A DNA stretch of 14,954 bases from Chloroflexota bacterium (lineage in GTDB: Bacteria; Chloroflexota; Anaerolineae; Aggregatilineales; Phototrophicaceae). The notes beneath the pieces were generated by a model. It searched no databases. It worked only from the letters and a program-made list of their open reading frames with translations, and was not told the DNA's origin. Made by a program: the position numbers and the translations under genes. Positions within the stretch are counted from its first letter, which is position 1, and each line of letters begins with the position of its first letter. Positions 13,246 to 14,954 of this stretch are shown piece after piece. The stretch is taken from NCBI GenBank assembly GCA_003242205.1, contig QGUR01000092.1, positions 1 through 14,954 of the forward strand, in the 5' to 3' direction.

Positions 13246-13698
13246 ATGTCCGCCGAGAAACTTCGTGAAGATAAAGAGGGCCGTCGCCGCCGGATTCCAC
13301 TGGTACGGAACAGGGCAGACGGGTCCCCGCGGGCGACGACCGAGCGCGGACTGTCGACCAAGGGCCGGACTACCCCGAGCCGTCGTCGTGACGAGGACGA
13401 GCACGAGGGTAATCTTCTCACCCGAACTGGCGGCGGCATACGCGAATATCTGGAAGGCGTACGTTCCGAACTGGGCAAAGTCGCCTGGCCAACACGTGAA
13501 GAGACCACTCGCCTGACGATCATCGTGCTGGCAACGCTTCTCATCAGCGCGATCATTCTGGGCATCATCAGCGCCGTCTTTACCGAGCTCTTCCGCATTG
13601 GGCTGAACCAGCCGGTAATCCTGTTTGCGTTCATCGCCGTGGCAGTCGTGGCCGGTCTGATCGTCTTTCGCGTCCAGAGCCGGCGCTCGTCTTACTAA
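13246..13698 (+). CDS. secE: Preprotein translocase subunit SecE
   Basis: Inner-membrane SecE, clamp of the SecYEG channel. The core signature is LEGVRSELGKVAWPTREETTRLT (69-91): an amphipathic helix with the invariant VxWPT, followed by a membrane helix (about 91-113). Two features are unusual. A 60-residue charged, Arg/Asp-rich N-terminal extension precedes the core, and a second hydrophobic stretch (about 123-142) sits behind the canonical helix. The protein is 150 residues against about 60-75 in minimal SecE. The ATG at 13246 is chosen because AGAGGA ends about 10 bases upstream; an upstream ATG at 13222 overlaps that site. nusG follows after 50 bases. Confidence 0.95.
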   Translation: MSAEKLREDKEGRRRRIPLVRNRADGSPRATTERGLSTKGRTTPSRRRDEDEHEGNLLTRTGGGIREYLEGVRSELGKVAWPTREETTRLTIIVLATLLISAIILGIISAVFTELFRIGLNQPVILFAFIAVAVVAGLIVFRVQSRRSSY

Positions 13699-13748
13699 AC
13701 CGATCTGGTGCGGAGAACACGTTTCTCTGTACAGAGTGAGGAGTTATT

Positions 13749-14411
13749 GTGTCGATGGCAGACGACTCGGATTTCCTGAAGAGCACGGATTACGATCCGG
13801 AGCCGGTCTATCTCGATGACGCGGAAAATGCCGATGCCGATGATGTCGGATCGGTGATTGATCCCGGCGAACCCGCTACCCCGACGAGCGAGAGGGCCTG
13901 GTACGTCGTGCATTGCTATTCAGGGTACGAGAACAAAGTGCGCCATGCCATCGAGCAGCGCATTGAAACCATGGGCATGCGCGACAAAATTTTTGACGTC
14001 ATTGTGCCCACTGAAGAAGAGATTGAAGTCAAGGATGGCAAACGCCGTACCGTCGAGCGTCGCGTCTTCCCCGGCTATATTCTGGTCGAGATGAAGATGG
14101 ACGAAGACTCGTGGTACGTGGTTCGCAATACGCCGGGCGTCACCGGCTTCGTTGGCATGGGCAACGAGCCAACGCCGCTGCGCCCTGAAGAAGTCAAGCA
14201 GATCATGGACCGCATGTCGGAGGAAGCGCCGAAGGTGAAGGTCACCTTCAAGGTGGGCCAGAAGGTACGGATCGTCGATGGCCCCTTCAACGACTTCATC
14301 GGCACGGTCGCGGGAATCGATCCCGACAAGTCGAAGGTCCGCGTCATGGTCAACTTCTTTGGGCGTGATACGCCGGTTGAACTGGACTTCCTGGAAGTTG
14401 AAAAGGTCTAG
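13749..14411 (+). CDS. nusG: Transcription termination/antitermination factor NusG
   Basis: NusG binds RNA polymerase and couples it to Rho or the ribosome. The NGN domain (about 49-155) starts RAWYVVHCYSGYENKV and includes RRVFPGYILVEM and RNTPGVTGFVG. The KOW domain (167-220) starts FKVGQKVRIVDGPFNDFIGTV. About 48 acidic, probably disordered residues precede the NGN domain, an extension not present in E. coli NusG. The start is GTG 13749, with GAGGAG five bases upstream, or ATG 13755, 11 bases from the same site; the difference is two residues. It lies between secE and rplK, the standard order. Confidence 0.96.
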   Translation: MSMADDSDFLKSTDYDPEPVYLDDAENADADDVGSVIDPGEPATPTSERAWYVVHCYSGYENKVRHAIEQRIETMGMRDKIFDVIVPTEEEIEVKDGKRRTVERRVFPGYILVEMKMDEDSWYVVRNTPGVTGFVGMGNEPTPLRPEEVKQIMDRMSEEAPKVKVTFKVGQKVRIVDGPFNDFIGTVAGIDPDKSKVRVMVNFFGRDTPVELDFLEVEKV

Positions 14412-14501
14412 CGGTTCGCCATTCGCCCGCTGCCTGCCACCGAACGCCGGTACAGGCGCGACCCGCGAGCCGCAAAAAGCGAGATAACGAGGAACAACGC
14501 A

Positions 14502-14927
14502 ATGGCAAAGAAAGTCAAAGCAGTCGTTACCCTGCAGATCCCTGCGGGTAAAGCAAACCCGGCCCCGCCGATTGGCCCCGCGCTGGCCCAGCACGGTATT
14601 AACCTGATGGGCTTCTGCAAGGAATACAACGCGCGCACCAGCAATCGCATGGGCGAAATTGTCCCGGCGGAAATCACCATCTACATGGATGGTTCGTTCA
14701 AGTTCACCCTGAAAAGCCCGCCGACGACTTTCCTGATTTTGAAGGCGGCAGGTGTCGAAAAAGGCTCGCCCGCGCCGCACTTGCAGAAGGTTGGCAAGAT
14801 CACGCGCAAGCAGGTGCGTGAGATCGCCGAAGTCAAGCTGAACGACATGAACACGCGCAATATCGACGCGATCATGCGCCAGATCGAGGGTACGGCGCGT
14901 CAGATGGGCATCGAAGTCGTCGATTAA
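14502..14927 (+). CDS. rplK: 50S ribosomal protein L11
   Basis: L11 of 141 residues, the normal length. It binds the GTPase-associated region of 23S rRNA. The N-terminal domain has the IPAGKANPAPPIGPALAQHG motif with its conserved prolines; the C-terminal rRNA-binding domain ends with the L11 signature NTRNIDAIMRQIEGTARQMGI. GAGGA about nine bases before the ATG. It is 90 bases behind nusG; rplA is expected just past the window end, where only 27 non-coding bases remain. Confidence 0.98.
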   Translation: MAKKVKAVVTLQIPAGKANPAPPIGPALAQHGINLMGFCKEYNARTSNRMGEIVPAEITIYMDGSFKFTLKSPPTTFLILKAAGVEKGSPAPHLQKVGKITRKQVREIAEVKLNDMNTRNIDAIMRQIEGTARQMGIEVVD

Positions 14928-14954
14928 AGCCCGGCTCGAAGCGCACCGGCGGTA

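Noticed and set aside
1..14954. CRISPR array, insertion sequence, prophage or defence island
   Set aside because: No regularly spaced repeats, transposase or integrase, terminal inverted repeats or att-like duplications next to the tRNAs were seen.

Overview
The window is bacterial chromosomal DNA, probably GC-rich (judged by eye, not counted). A Chloroflexota-type (Anaerolineae-like) source is my best guess. It rests only on the flavour of the proteins: an SLC13 permease with two RCK_C domains, many Gfo/Idh/MocA and DHDPS-like enzymes, a short lipoprotein, and a two-helix SecE. Treat the phylum as unproven. The first 84 bases are not genomic: they contain a near-perfect Nextera transposon mosaic end, so position 1 is a contig end with adapter read-through.

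Left part (85-4301): a nucleotide-sugar epimerase cut off by the contig end (minus strand), divergent from an OmpR-type response regulator (plus strand) whose upstream region has TTTGAA repeats and a dyad. A strong hairpin terminator separates the regulator from a convergent aquaporin. Behind the aquaporin lies an SLC13/DASS-like permease with two RCK_C domains and its own clear promoter.

Middle part (4302-11323): a long minus-strand run of metabolic genes. In transcription order these are a DHDPS-like lyase, a Gfo/Idh/MocA oxidoreductase, an MBL-fold protein, a D-threonine-aldolase/D-serine-dehydratase-like PLP enzyme, a small unknown protein and a LysN/MocR-type aminotransferase. They are divergent from a plus-strand zinc dehydrogenase that resembles scyllo-inosose 3-dehydrogenase (IolM). 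The lyase, oxidoreductase, MBL protein and dehydrogenase look like a sugar/polyol-acid catabolic module of unknown substrate.

Right part (11324-14954): a lipoprotein gene of uncertain start (minus strand), then the conserved translation/transcription block tRNA-Thr(TGT), tRNA-Tyr(GTA), tRNA-Thr(GGT), rpmG, tRNA-Trp(CCA), secE, nusG, rplK. This is the classic tufB-type neighbourhood, but without tRNA-Gly and without tuf. Four good sigma70-type promoters and three or four hairpin terminators can be read.

No mobile element, CRISPR array, phage or defence system was seen. The most interesting leads are the divergent catabolic module with its atypical active sites, the structured leader in front of tRNA-Trp, and several proteins that have lost family-defining residues.
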